Source: Sympetrum striolatum (lineage: Eukaryota; Arthropoda; Insecta; Odonata; Libellulidae). Taken from it: a stretch of 64,000 nucleotides of DNA. Positions 14,811 to 26,600 of this stretch are shown piece by piece (positions within the stretch are counted from its first letter, which is position 1; each line of letters opens with the position of its first letter). A model generated the notes under the pieces. It had not been told where the DNA came from. It did not search any database and saw only the letters and a program-made list of their open reading frames with translations. The stretch is taken from positions 69,493,454 to 69,557,453 of the forward strand of contig OX388345.1 of NCBI GenBank assembly GCA_947579665.1, given 5' to 3'. The position numbers were made by a program, and so were the translations under genes.

Positions 14811-16129
14811 ATGATGGGCATCGGAGGGTCGTCCCCGCAAAGAGGCCAAGATTGCAACAGATTGGTCGATGGGATATCCACCTGCGATTTCGTAAGGGTG
14901 GTTAGTCGCGATCTGGGAATAAACCCAGATGCTAACCGAGTTAGTGGACGGGTTTCTCTGATGCGGCGGTCGCGGAAGCGGAGTCATTGAATTCCGAGAG
15001 GTCTTGAGAGTGTTTATGGGGTATCCGAGGGATGGAAACAGGGATACCACCTTGGGATGGTCATCAACATGAGGATTTTGGATTCTGTGATTTTAGTATG
15101 CAAGCTCTGAGATTTCACATGAGGATTCGTGAAGACTTTTCATGAAGAGTTACGATCCTCTATGACTGTTTCTCAACTGGCGTGTGCCAAAACAGGGTCC
15201 TTCCAGATAAGGGCAATAAATAAGCTTTTGGTTTGCCAGACAACATCCAAGAATGGTATAGGCTTCTAATTTCACATAATGTAGGTCATTTATTTTCCAA
15301 GGTATTTCACTATTCGATGGGATTTCATAGTGAAAACACTATACTTTTCAATTCTATATATTAAGCCCTCTTTCCATCTATTTCAAAAATTATCTCAAGG
15401 AAAAGAAAGTGAGATTTAGTAATGCCTTTCGACCATATCTTGTGACGATGCACACAAATGGGGATGAAAGAAAATAATAATCCACAACAGTATTAAGTCT
15501 AATATTTTCTGCCTTTCTCTGCTAAATGAATACCATCAATTTTTTCAAATTCTACACCTGACATTTTCGTTTTCGAAATAGTCACGCATCTCATTTGTAA
15601 GAATATCGAGTCACCATCAATGTATCAAATTCGCCGAACTCAAAAGATGCTCAACCTCTTTTCTCAGAAAATGAGTAGACATATTCTTTGTAATAGTTTC
15701 GGAGGTTAAATTTATAAATACTTTTGAATTTGGTGTAAATGAAATAGGTGTGTACAGTCCTTTTGCGAAGAAACCATCTTGCAAGGATTGAAATGGGCAA
15801 TAACAGAATTAAATTAATTTTTACCTTTACAATAGATATTTATAAAAGATAGAATACTAAAGAAATAAGTATATTAGCGTTTTATGCATCATGGAAAAAA
15901 ATAGGTCATGCAAATCGTACCGAGCTGTAATTACGTTCAGGTTCTGGAAAAGATTAAAAATGTAGACTGAATAACTGTAAGAAAATAAACCAAATAAATT
16001 TCGAAACAATAATTTCTGAATATCATCAATAATAATTAATAATGATCTAGAAAATGAATTGATCGTATTCCAATAAAAAAATTACGAGAAGTCAATAATT
16101 ACATGACGAAAAATGCGGACAGAGAATGC
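14811..16129. other. AT-rich intronic sequence, nothing recognised
   Basis: No repeat, exon or RNA gene seen. Composition falls to strongly AT-rich after about 15,060. Confidence 0.4.
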
Positions 16130-16960
16130 GATCTATGAACTGATCACATATATAAGTCGGTACCCCCGCGTCATGAAGAAAAAGAAAACTAATAAAATCG
16201 ACAAGATTTCCTGCGTAGTAATTCCACAATCACAACGCACACTCTCGCGCGAGTCTTCCACAACGTAAAGGAGGTTCCCGCAGCTTACGCAAACAAATGA
16301 ATATTGATACGCGAACGTGCCTCCGATTTGATGGAGAAGCCCTCTTAGGAAGCCACCCTGGTGCATCCATATCTCCCTTTACGACGCGATAAAAAAGCCG
16401 ATTTCCGCGTTATTTTCAGCGAGAAAAGCGATCCGCGACGTGCTCTCCCACGTCCGACGCCGGCTCTTTCCCGAGCCTCGCGAGACTTCGAAATAACCTT
16501 CGGGGGAAACTTTATGAAACTCTTTTCTTCCCGTCACGGGCGTGTAAAGTTTTTAATGCCCCAAAGGGGGGAAGACATGTCCGCGTAATCGAGCGCACGT
16601 AACGATCGCCGCGGAGGCCATTTTAAGAACTTCGGGGCGAAGGAGTAAGGGGAGTGGGGGAAAAGGGCGAAACAGATTACCCGTGGTCTGACATCCACCG
16701 ACAATGCTCTTTTGGCCGAGCCTTTTCGGAATAAAAAACCAATTCAAAGTTCCCTCGGGCCGGGGCTATTTGACTTCCCCAATAAGCGGCGCCGCGCTAA
16801 TCGCAGGGCGAGGGGAACAGGGTTGCCAATTCGGCTACGGAGTAGTTACTTTCCGGGCGTTTTTAAGTCGCTGCGAGGGGTTAAGAAGTGTGGCTAATGT
16901 AAGCCTTACGAGATAGTCTACCGCGGAAGTTGGACGTTTAGGTATAAAGGGAGGGATGAG
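16130..16960. other. GC-rich, CpG-containing intronic island
   Basis: A second island similar in composition to that at 13990-14810, densest at 16380-16870, with short overlapping open frames on both strands. No protein family is recognisable. The word tttttaatgcccc at about 16549 resembles the ttttaatgatcc at about 51020 in another island, hinting at shared ancestry. Confidence 0.4.
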
Positions 16961-17514
16961 ATAGGGAGTAATTTTTGTCCGTCGTGATTTTCGATTACGT
17001 GAGTAATGCTGTAGTACTCTTAATGAAATCGATATTCGAAGGCGTGACTTAAGAAAAGGCGTGACTGGAACATTGCCTCCAATTCCATTATCATGGAAAC
17101 AATGGATTTACTTCATCGTTTTTATAGCCATTTTATAGCAATTCACTCTTGATATTGCAATAAAACACTTAACGTATATTTTTATGTAAATAGAAAGAAG
17201 AGGATATTCAAACGGGAAATGGTGGAATGGTAATGGGCGGCACTCTGGAGAAGAGCTATTTCTTTGTGTTCATAAGTGGAGGCATTCTTAAATGTCTCGA
17301 TTAAAAGCATGGCTTAAGGTTTAGACGGAGAGAATTCTCAGAGGAATAATAAAGAAAAGACCGTTATAGAGCTTGATGTAGTAGTATATCTGAATTAAAA
17401 GACACTTATTAATTTTCAACATTGTCTTTAATACGCAAACTGTTTCGTAAGCGTGCTTCCATCTTTAGACACAGAAAGATACATTTTTCATAGCATATAA
17501 TAATTACAATAATT

Positions 17515-17580
17515 CTAATCGTCTTTATTAGGGCGAGATCGAGACTAAGAGTTCTTCTATTAAACCCATCGTCATTAATA
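17515..17580 (+). repeat. Dispersed repeat R3, copy 1
   Basis: This copy reads tttattagggcgagatcgag followed by actaag.gttcttctattaaacccat. Three further copies lie at about 43128-43190, 44757-44815 and 45839-45920, all in the same orientation. The shared core is a short 'gagactaaaaagtctcttctt' type palindrome followed by taacccat. Likely the conserved end of a transposable element not otherwise recognised. Confidence 0.55.
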
Positions 17581-18718
17581 ATAAAAATGATTAAATTTTA
17601 TATTGGTATGAGAAAAATTAGAAGAATTGTGGATGTAAAATCCTCAGAGATAAGCTAAGAGAAATAATTATTCACTGCAGAAAACACCGACAAAGAAGGG
17701 GGGTGTGAAAAACCTGCGCAAACATATAGGTAGTGAAAGGGTAAAAGGAAGGAACTATACTCTATCCTTCCACTATATATGCTTTGACGAAAATTTTTCT
17801 GTTCCTGAAGTATATATATAATAAGCTTACGAAAATAGTCGTGCATTAAGTCCATGTGGAAAATTACTAAGTGTTTTTTTAATGTTACTCTCTCTAAAAT
17901 ACTTTCACAACCATTCATCTTTGATTTTTGGTTAAAAACCAGATATGATAGCCTTAAAAAGAAGCCTACATATTCTTAGTCTAAGTATTCTCTACTCTTA
18001 CAGGGCAAACAATTATCATTAGTAATGAAGATGACATTGGGTTTACTTTTTTTAACTAAATATCCTTGCCATTAACCCTTAACGAGAAATAATTTATTCT
18101 TTACACTAATGGAATGCCTGCGTAATACGGTTTTTGCAAAGTTGGCAAAAAACCTCCTAATTCAATTGGATGTCTCGTCAGAATCTCGTATATATTTGTA
18201 ATGTAACTGAAATATTGCGATTGACCCCAATGGAAAAATTTTCAACCGAATTCCCAGCCAAATAAAACTGCTCCGTTGCCAAAAACAGCTCTCGTAATTC
18301 CTTTATATTAAATATGACTGAAATACGGTGAAAAATACTGAGATTACATGCTCGAGAGATACTCATTTCAATATTTTAATTTGCTTCGTGCCTGGCGCCC
18401 AATACCCAACGGAATATATTAAGAACATTTTCTCTACTGCAGAAGTAGAGCAGGATGACCTTACATAAAGTCTTCCGATCTATTTTAATTCATTTCGGAG
18501 GAATTAAGGTCGAACTCGACGTCTCCTAGAATGGAATTCCTTAGTGCTAGGACACTCAAGGGTCTGGATTAGATTTCATTACCAGGTTACGTAGCATTCT
18601 GTCTTTCAGACACATATAGCTTTCTTGGTAACCAGCGCTTTTCAGAAAATCAACAACATTGAGAAACTTGGCACAGTTTCTTAAATTGTTTCTCGTAGAA
18701 AATAGATTATTAAAAAAT

Positions 18719-19090
18719 TATTCGTTACAATATGGAGCAGCTTCTAGCGTAGCAGCAAAGATGTTTGCCAAACATTTCACTGGAAACTGAGCGAGTATTT
18801 TTGAAACTTTCTTAGCAGCTTCTCGTTGAAAGAGGGGTCACCAACAATTAATTGGTTACAAGATACAGCAGCTTCTATCTTTCTATCAAAAATCTCCGGA
18901 AAGCATTTTATTGGCAATTGGATTAGTATTTCTGCAGATGTTAGCCACATTCGATAACGTTAGCTCCTTTCAAGAAGAGTTCGATAAATTATTTCGTTAG
19001 GAAAAGGGCTTCAAACAATTAACTACACAATATGGGAAAGCTACTGACGATATAAAATTTTCCAAATAACACCCACTGCCATCAGACTGT
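18719..19090 (+). repeat. Degenerate tandem repeat, period about 130-170 nt
   Basis: Three related units start at about 18719, 18850 and 19020. Each begins with a cognate of 'tacaatatgg(a)gcagcttct', continues with an aaatctccggaaagcatttt / atgtttgccaaacatttcac / aattttccaaataacaccc segment, and (first two units) has a 'cactggaaactg / attggcaattgg' then 'tttct...gcagcttctcgttgaaag / gttagctcctttcaagaag' section. Units differ greatly, so the array is old. Confidence 0.55.
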
Positions 19091-19369
19091 GCACCTACTT
19101 GCACTTTCAAATATTTAATAATAATAATTTAGAAATACCTCGCTCTTAAGAAGGAAATAATGTACATGTGGCATCATGAGTCTATAAAAATAGTTTCATT
19201 TATATATCCATCAACCGGCATAATATCTAAAACATTTACTGCAGCATAAAAGAAATATACTTACCTCAAAAAATTGACATACTGTTGAAAAAGTCAGAAA
19301 TTCTTGACATGTTCAACTCACAAAAATTATATTAGTTTTGTTAAAAAGGATTGGACAGCCTAGGTTATT

Positions 19370-19452
19370 TCGCACATTGGCTTCCACCGGTAATTGAACC
19401 CGGGATCGCTTTTGCCGAGGCCTAACGCGATATCTGAGAGCCCTCAATCATG
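19370..19452 (-). repeat. tRNA-derived SINE head (fragment)
   Basis: On the minus strand it reads ...GATATCGCGTTAGGCCTCGG, then AAAAGCGATCCCGGGTTCAA and TTACCGGTGGAAG. The B box (GGGTTCAATTACC) is clear. It is a close relative of the copy at 44556-44629, which shares the GATA.C..GT..GGCCTTGG-type variable arm and AAAGC.ATCCC before the B box. Confidence 0.6.
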
Positions 19453-19689
19453 AGAACTTTTCTTAGTAATGCATTGTGTGTTGCAAACTTCACGGCGCTA
19501 AGAATATTGTTGGAGTATTGGTGAAAGATAAATTTCATTTAATAACAAGACTTCGAACAGAAGAGATCAAACGCCGTAAAAATCTTCCAGAATATAAAAT
19601 AACTAATTGATAGCCCTAAATCATTATAGAAACAACAATATAGGGATATGTGAATTGGTGAAGACCTATCACATTTTCAGAGACCATCA

Positions 19690-20280
19690 TACGTGAGAAC
19701 AGAGCAAATAATAGTAATTCGCTCTGCAACATCGCCATGAGGGCAGATATCCCGAGCGGTCACCAGCGGAATCGAGCACGATTGCACCCAACCACTCTCT
19801 GGTAACAGGTATCCGTGCTACTCCCGGAAATGGACCCGCGACTTCTCGTCCACTCCTTCCGCCGGAACAAAACAGCGCATGATCTCTCTTCCGCCCCGCG
19901 CAAACTTTCCACCGTCGAGGCCGCATTTTTTCTCCGCTCAAATTCCAATTACCGGCATCCGCCATGAAATTAACCGTCGCCCTCACATATTGAAGGATGC
20001 ACGGCCAAAAAGGACGCGCGATCGGCCATTCCCCCACTGGGGAAAAAGGGTTCTTCGAAAGAGGGGACAGTTGGAGGGGTAAGAGTCCTGTGGGGATACA
20101 GAGAATCGCGTGAGGGTCGGGGGGAGGGGGGCCCGAATACGGGGGCCCGCGGAAGGGTTGGGAAAGAATATGAGTCGATGGGGAAGGGGGACAGAAAGGA
20201 AGATGGATATTCGGTCGGCGAGGCAAACCGCCGCAGTGCGGCGCTGGAGAGGAGCCAGGGACAAGCGCCCCCCTCTTCCC
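19690..20280. other. GC-rich island next to pyrimidine-rich block
   Basis: GC- and CpG-rich stretch with G-runs (for example ggggggaggggggcccg near 20120). Open frames on both strands, up to 234 codons on the minus strand, are Pro/Arg/Ser-rich and not recognisable. They probably reflect composition. Confidence 0.4.
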
Positions 20281-22350
20281 CCTCTTATCGTAAACGTTCC
20301 TCTTCTTTCTCCCTTTCTCGTCCCCTGTCAACCCTCGCTCTCCTTCGGAGCGATCTTTGTTTCCTCCTTTCCCCCGTTCCTCGTCCTCCACATTTATCTT
20401 TCTCGGATTCTATCAGCTTCGTCCCGTACTGGGTCGCCTTTCTTCCCATGTTGCCCACTCTCCTTTCCGCTTGCGCTTTTCGTGCTGTCCCGTGTTTCCT
20501 TGTTGCCTCCTCAGCCTTCCTTTCCTCATGCTCTATGAATCCTCTCCTATGTTCCATAAGTTGATACATTACTATGTACCTACTACTTTTCCCCATTCAT
20601 AACTCTTCATATTTCTTCTTTATCGTCCTCCTTCCCCTTATTTTCTCCATGCTCTATGAGTGTCCTCCTATAAGTTGATACATTACTATGTACCATACTA
20701 CTTTCTTCTATACAGAACTCTCCACGTTTCTTCCCCTTTGTCAACTTTCTTCCTTATCCCTCTTCTTTGTGTACTGTACCCTGTACTGCTGTATTCTGTA
20801 TGTATATTTACTGAATTGTTTCTCATGAGCACTGAGAAGTGTTTCGTTCTTCTTCCTTCCTTTTCCACATCTCCTTTCTATTATCCTTACTTATCTCTTC
20901 CTTTCATAATAATTTTATTCCATCGTGTAACCACTTATCATACCATATTTTCCGATGAATTACCCAGTATATTTTTATGTTCTTTTCTTTACTCTCTTAC
21001 AATATATATTTCCAATTTTCTATATGATTCTATCCATCAATCTATTTGTAACTAACGATTCTTACGTGTCTACATTTTCTGTCTTTCTTCTTTATATACC
21101 CATTTCTGTCTTTCTCCATCCATTCCCTTCAAGTATTTTCCTATTTACTTTAAGTTCATTATTACGTGCAGTACTCGTATATATTCCTGTACTGAAAATT
21201 TCACATTTCTTCCTCTTTGTCAACTTTCTTCCTCATCCTTCTTTTAAATATTCCCAATTCTGTCTTTTCTTAAACTCTATCCTCTCCAATGTGATCTGTG
21301 TATTATATTTTTTCATTTTTTGTGTTTCGTGCTATATTTTCCTGTGTAGAACTCTTCACTTTTCTTATTTTTCATCATTTTTCTTCGTACTACTTTCTCC
21401 TACATAGACCTCTACACATTTCTTCTTCCTTATCTCTATTCTCCATCTATCCATTTCTGTATTTCCTTTTACTCATCTTTTTCTCATGTGTATTAAGAAT
21501 TTTTTTCTTCTTTCTTCCTCTGCCAAATTTCCTTCTTATGTTCCATCTTTATTATCCTTCTTTATATCTTCCTTCTATATCTTGCTTTTTCCATCGCGTA
21601 ACTATATATTATATAACCTTTTCGGATTATTCATCCAATACATATTTATTTGTTCTTTCGTATACTCTCTCACTGTACATTTCTCCTTCTGCCTCTAGTA
21701 GCTATTCTTAATAATGATTCTAACTCTCTCTCTCTCTACTGTACTCTGTCTACTACTCTATTGTAATCTTTGTTTATTCCTTCTGTCTCTCTCTTCATAT
21801 GTGTATATTTCTGTCATAACTTTCTTTTTTTATCTCTGTCCATCCTGTTTGTCTCTCTTCTTCATGCATCTATTTGTCTTTACTTTATACTCAACTCTTC
21901 CCCCTTTTTATTTTCTATTTATCTTTTATCTCATTTCATCCTCTTCCAATTTTCTTTTATATACTTCTCCGTTGGTACTATTACTTATAAGATCCCATTA
22001 TATTACATTTCGTTATACCCTTAATATTATTCTATCAGGTAACAATATATTACATAATATCTTCCGATAAATTACTCGAAATATTTTATTCCTTCTTTTA
22101 TTTAATGCCTTTCCTTATATTTTTTCTTTTTTCCCTTATATCTATTCGTAAAATATGGTTATAAACTCTGCCCATAAACGTACCTGCCCATCTTCTCTTT
22201 ATATTCCAATATCTTACCTTCCTTCTTATTTTTAACTTCCTTCTCGTCAAAGCTCTCTGTCATATCCATTATCGGCTATTTTCTTCCTAACGTTCATCTT
22301 TTTGTCTCCATTTCGCATTTACCTTTCTTTTTTCCATATCCCACCGCACC
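20280..22350 (+). repeat. Two-kilobase polypyrimidine-rich block with internal repeats
   Basis: The plus strand is dominated by C and T for about 2 kb. Within it are long-period degenerate repeats: 'tgctctatgaatcctctcc...gttgatacattactatgtac' at 20527-20582 recurs at 20649-20690, and a segment starting tccatcgtgtaaccac at 20919 recurs at 21590 as tccatcgcgtaactat, with the following 90 nt also alignable. Many Leu/Phe/Ser open frames (up to 150 codons) result from the composition and are not genes. Confidence 0.7.
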
Positions 22351-22399
22351 TAAATCCCAGGATACCCAGTTATATACGCTGAACTATTGATCGAATGCT

Positions 22400-23270
22400 T
22401 TCTCCTGTTTTACCACTGTAAATTAACTCAGAGTCATGGATTTTTTCGGGCTGGGCCTTCGCCCAATTTACTTTCAAAAGCCTACTGACTTCTTGGAGAG
22501 CCAGAAAATTTCCGAATAATTTAAAAGTTTCCCGAATTTATTATTCTTATAATTCCTAGCAAAACTTTTTATCAATCGTTAAGAAGACTGTGGCGTTATT
22601 CTGCGATTTTTCATTTTAAGTACTGAAATTTAAATTTGTCAATTTGGATTCCTTTTTTGAGTTATAGGGTAATATCATAAGCACCCCTGCTCTTGTAACA
22701 GTTTCCCGAAGACCATAAAGATAGAGGCGATCTATTCTACTTAAGGTGTTTGAAAACGTAATATACAGAAATGGAGAAATCGATACGGGAACGAGTTGGA
22801 AGATGAACCGTCAGAGCGAGAGTTCATTGTAAAATTCTTCATCTACATCTTCCTGCCTTCCGGCGATTAGCATGAGCTGCGTGCGTCTTACCATCTATTT
22901 TCCCAGTAAGTTGCAGTAAATTCCGTATAAAAATGAATCTAATCCTCGTATTTATTTCCTGAAGTTCTCGCAAAGTTTGATCACCCTTTAATACAGGATA
23001 AACATGATGATGTCAACTATATTTTCCTAGAATGCATAATCTCAGGTTTATTGAACAAATTTAAACCGAGTTTTTATCTGTTTTCCTTTATGATTGTCCT
23101 GTACCGTAGGGAAAACATAATATGTAAACTAAATCTTTTGAGAAAGCAAAATCCCAGAATCAATTGAACAAACCTTCTCCGAGTTTGGATGTATTTTCTT
23201 CAAACGATTCACCCCGTAAAGATGCCTGTAGGTAGTGATATGTAATCTCTTACAGATTTCTCTGAGTAAT
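22400..23270 (+). repeat. Degenerate direct repeats, period about 115 nt
   Basis: Segments at about 22975-23090 and 23095-23230 align in order: cctagaatgcataatctcag / gaaagcaaaatcccagaatc, attgaacaaa, ccgagttttta / ccgagtttgga, tgttttcctt / tattttcttc, then acc-gta. Earlier parts of the stretch may hold more decayed units. No coding potential seen. Confidence 0.4.
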
Positions 23271-23279
23271 TCCTAACAA

Positions 23280-25110
23280 AACCTACCACCTTTGACTTCC
23301 TATCCCTCGAGGAAACCTCATGCTCTATACATCATTCTTTCCCCGCATCTTCCTCCTTCTTCATCCGATTGTTTCCTATTTATCTCCCCCCTGATACCAT
23401 ATTACACTGCTGGAATTTAATCTTAAAATCCATTCTCCCAACCCGCATTTCGCCTTTGTTTTTCTCTTTCATTTTCTCATTCCGAATAGATCTGCGCATT
23501 CGCTCCACATTCAGGCTCCCTCTCTCCTTTTTTCTTTCTCAGTACCTTCTTCTCTTTGATCTCTGCCTTCACATAAAGTTGACCTTTGTTATCCCTTTAT
23601 TCCCCTAACAATATATTCATCCTTTCCCAATTCCTTACGCTTCCCCTTCCGCGCTGCTTTACTCGCCATAATCTCGTATTTTTCTATCCTCTCATCCCAA
23701 CAAAGTTATTCCGCCGAGGAGTAAGATATCCAGCTTTACATTCCCAGATGCCATTTTTTCCAAACCTAGAATCACCAGATAACAACCGCTCGAATATCCC
23801 TGGACTACCGAGGTAGATAGTATTCGGGATCGTAGAAGTGAGGTTTGTGACCTCAATACGACCAACTCCCCTCTCTCGCCTTCCACCCTCCGTTTCCTCA
23901 CTCTTAGAACATGTGTTCCATTGCAGAAGAACAAGAGACATTCATCGCGAAATTCCGAATAAAAGTTAGATTCCCAGTTTGTTCATTTGAGTTTCTATGA
24001 GAAAATTAATCACCTCGAAAATTTCAACTTTAGAGTTCATAGTAAATAAGTCTTCTACGTTTAAATACATCATTATCTTCTACCACCTTCCTTCTTAGCT
24101 TGCTTCCATCGATTACTATTGCTTCTACTCACTTCTAATCATTCTTTCTAGCCTCTAACCTGGCTCATTATGAGTAAATCTCTTAATCTCTCATGTACTA
24201 CCACCTTTCTATTTGTAACATCCATTAATACTAATAAGATTCTTTTAACACTCCCTTCTTCTACTGCCATCTTACCTCACCTTTCTATTTCTTTTCCCAT
24301 TATTCTATAATATTATACTTCAACCTTCTGCACTACAGCGCTATCTTTCTCACTCTACCCTTTCTACGTGTATATTTTACATATATTTTCCACAATTACC
24401 CGCCCCAAACCCAACGTATCACTGAAACCCAATCTAACCCATCCCTTTTAATCTAAATAATAAATTCTTAATTATCATAATGGCATAACTTACTCAAAGA
24501 AAGGTCTCGAAATAGCGCAGCTAGCAATTGCAGACGCCCTGTATAAATAGTGTCTTTTTTCGACAATTTATTTTTGTCCTTCTGTCCAACAATGACAAGG
24601 AAGTTTTCTGGAATAAACTACTCACTAAAACTTCCTACTGTTTTTATCCAAAAATCTTGTTTCGTCTTACCGCTCTCTAATACTTCCCCTTATCACAATT
24701 TTATTCTTCCATTTCCCTCTACCGCTACCTTCCGCCATTTCTAACCCCCGCAACTTATTTCTTACCCCACGATCTCAATTGCCCCACATTCATCCCTCAT
24801 GTTTTCGCCTCTCGTCATCACCTCTATTTTTCCCCATTCATCAGCCCTCCTTTCATCTCCTTTATTACCTACTTTGCTCTCTCCTCACGCTATAGCCCCC
24901 ACGTTTTCCTTCTTCCTTTCTCGTTATCTTTCCCTTCCCGCCTTCAATAAGCATTACCTCTTCTTTATCGCTCTCCTTCCTTCCCTCCCTCGGTATATAT
25001 CTCTCTATATGTGTATCTCTCCTGAATTATCTCCTTGTTCTCCCACTCTCTCCTCTCCGTCCCATTCTTTCCTTCAGTCTCCTTCAATCAACTCTGCCTT
25101 CGTGTTTCCC
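23280..25110 (+). repeat. Polypyrimidine-rich block
   Basis: CT-rich on the plus strand, strongest at 23330-23700 and 24780-25110, with a less skewed middle. Hydrophobic Leu/Phe/Pro open frames are a by-product. The block ends abruptly at about 25110 in a GC-rich patch. Confidence 0.65.
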
Positions 25111-25560
25111 ACGGCATCATGGGAAGGGGAGCCGATCGGGTATTCCTGGAAGCAGGTTGAGAGCCCCAATATATTCCGTCATCGACGCCGCGTATGGCAG
25201 AAGGCCTGCGTGGGGAAAATATGCCGAAGGATTAGCGATCGGATCGAAGGCCCCCTCCTTCTGCTCGATATCCGATCGCCAACCGAACATTGTCTACGAT
25301 CGAGGATTGGGGCTCCATAAAAGTCTATCCTTTGCCGTTTCGACTCTTGGTCAATCGGCGGAGCGTTGTGAGGAACGAGCGGTTCGAGGGATCCTTGAGA
25401 AGTATTTGGGCGGAAACGAAAATGCTGGTTTGAAAGGAATGAAAGGGAGAAGTTTTATAAATGGAAGGCAGGGATGAAAAATCAAATGACAGAATGGAGA
25501 CGTCTTATGAAGTACGAAATTTGTCGAGGAGTAAAATTACTCCGACTTTTCTTAGGATTA
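25110..25560. other. GC-rich patch at end of pyrimidine block
   Basis: CpG-containing DNA with an open frame of 106 codons (25157-25477 plus) that I cannot assign to any family. No splice-site arrangement compatible with RDL phases is evident. Treated as non-coding with low certainty. Confidence 0.35.
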
Positions 25561-26600
25561 AGGTAAAAATAGCTTGTTTTCAAGAGCGAAATTTCAGTGC
25601 CCAACGTGTGGCTTTTTCTCTGAGACGAAAGTGGTAGGGGAAATCGTTGAACAGGCCACATGCGGCTCTACCTCCACTCCTTCAAACAATCTCACAGTGC
25701 CAAAAGAGAGAATGAATACAACGGATGGTGAAAATATAAAAGGCAGTTCAAATATCAACAATTTTGTAAGGAAAATAGATGACTTCCGTTGCGAAATTTT
25801 CTGTATACAAGCGTTCTTTTGCCACCAACGCAATGGTCAGCATTGCTGTTGTACTTCAATTCTTCCGTTTCTAAGTATTGCATACCACACCAACTGAAAA
25901 CTGGTAATATTTTACTTCAGTTAAAGTAGTGATCGAACTCTTCTGTTCTATTGTCCTATAACTTGGATGCATTATGGCAAAAATACATCACTCCGAAAAT
26001 GTTAGATCCTTCGACAATGAATTCGACTTTAGATATAATCAGTCATTATTGCAAGGTTTCCTTTCACGTCTTATATTATGGCCATTACCTCAAGAAACAC
26101 GAAATTTATGAGTAAGAAGAAGCTTCCGGAAGTCATCAATAATGCCATCTTAAGGACCTCTTGCAATGCTCTTGAGACAATCTTAACTAACGGAAGTGGT
26201 TCAACGTAAACACCTCGCCAATAATGTAGTGTAGTACTTGTAGTTCAATGTTTCCTGTTACACCCCACCGTTGAAGTCTCCCAAGCATACCAAACCAATA
26301 AAAGCTACTAGAACCTTCCGCTTGCACCATTTATAAATATTCTTTTCCTTTTAAGTGAGCAGTTTTTTTCATATCATCCCTGTTTGTCTGCCCCACCCTC
26401 TCTCTATCTCTCTCCATCTGTCTCTATGTCTGTCCATCCCAACGCCACGCGTATATAGTAATCATGGAAATATGTTTTTTCTTTATTATTGGAAAAAGAT
26501 GTGTAATTTTTGTGTGCGTGTGTTAAGTGTAAGTGTAAAAAAGATACATTTGTGGGTGTGTTGCGGGTGAGGAGACGAAGGTGATTTGCCAGGCCTCTTT
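25560..26600. other. Intronic sequence, nothing recognised
   Basis: Mixed-composition DNA with a short CT-rich microsatellite-like stretch at about 26390-26440. No exon or repeat was identified. Confidence 0.4.

Noticed and set aside
14421..14811. Overlapping 110- and 122-codon frames on opposite strands
   Set aside because: Mutual shadows in a CpG-containing island with no family resemblance.
19687..20391. Minus-strand open frame of 234 codons
   Set aside because: Longest frame in the window, but half lies in GA/CT-skewed DNA and half in a CpG island; sequence is low-complexity Pro/Arg/Ser with no recognisable family.
20110..22070. Series of 'membrane-protein-like' open frames up to 150 codons
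   Set aside because: They lie in the polypyrimidine block and their hydrophobic character is a translation of TTC/CTT/TCT repeats.
25157..25477. 106-codon frame in a GC-rich patch
   Set aside because: No recognisable motif; no evidence for splice sites; may be worth a database search but cannot be supported here.
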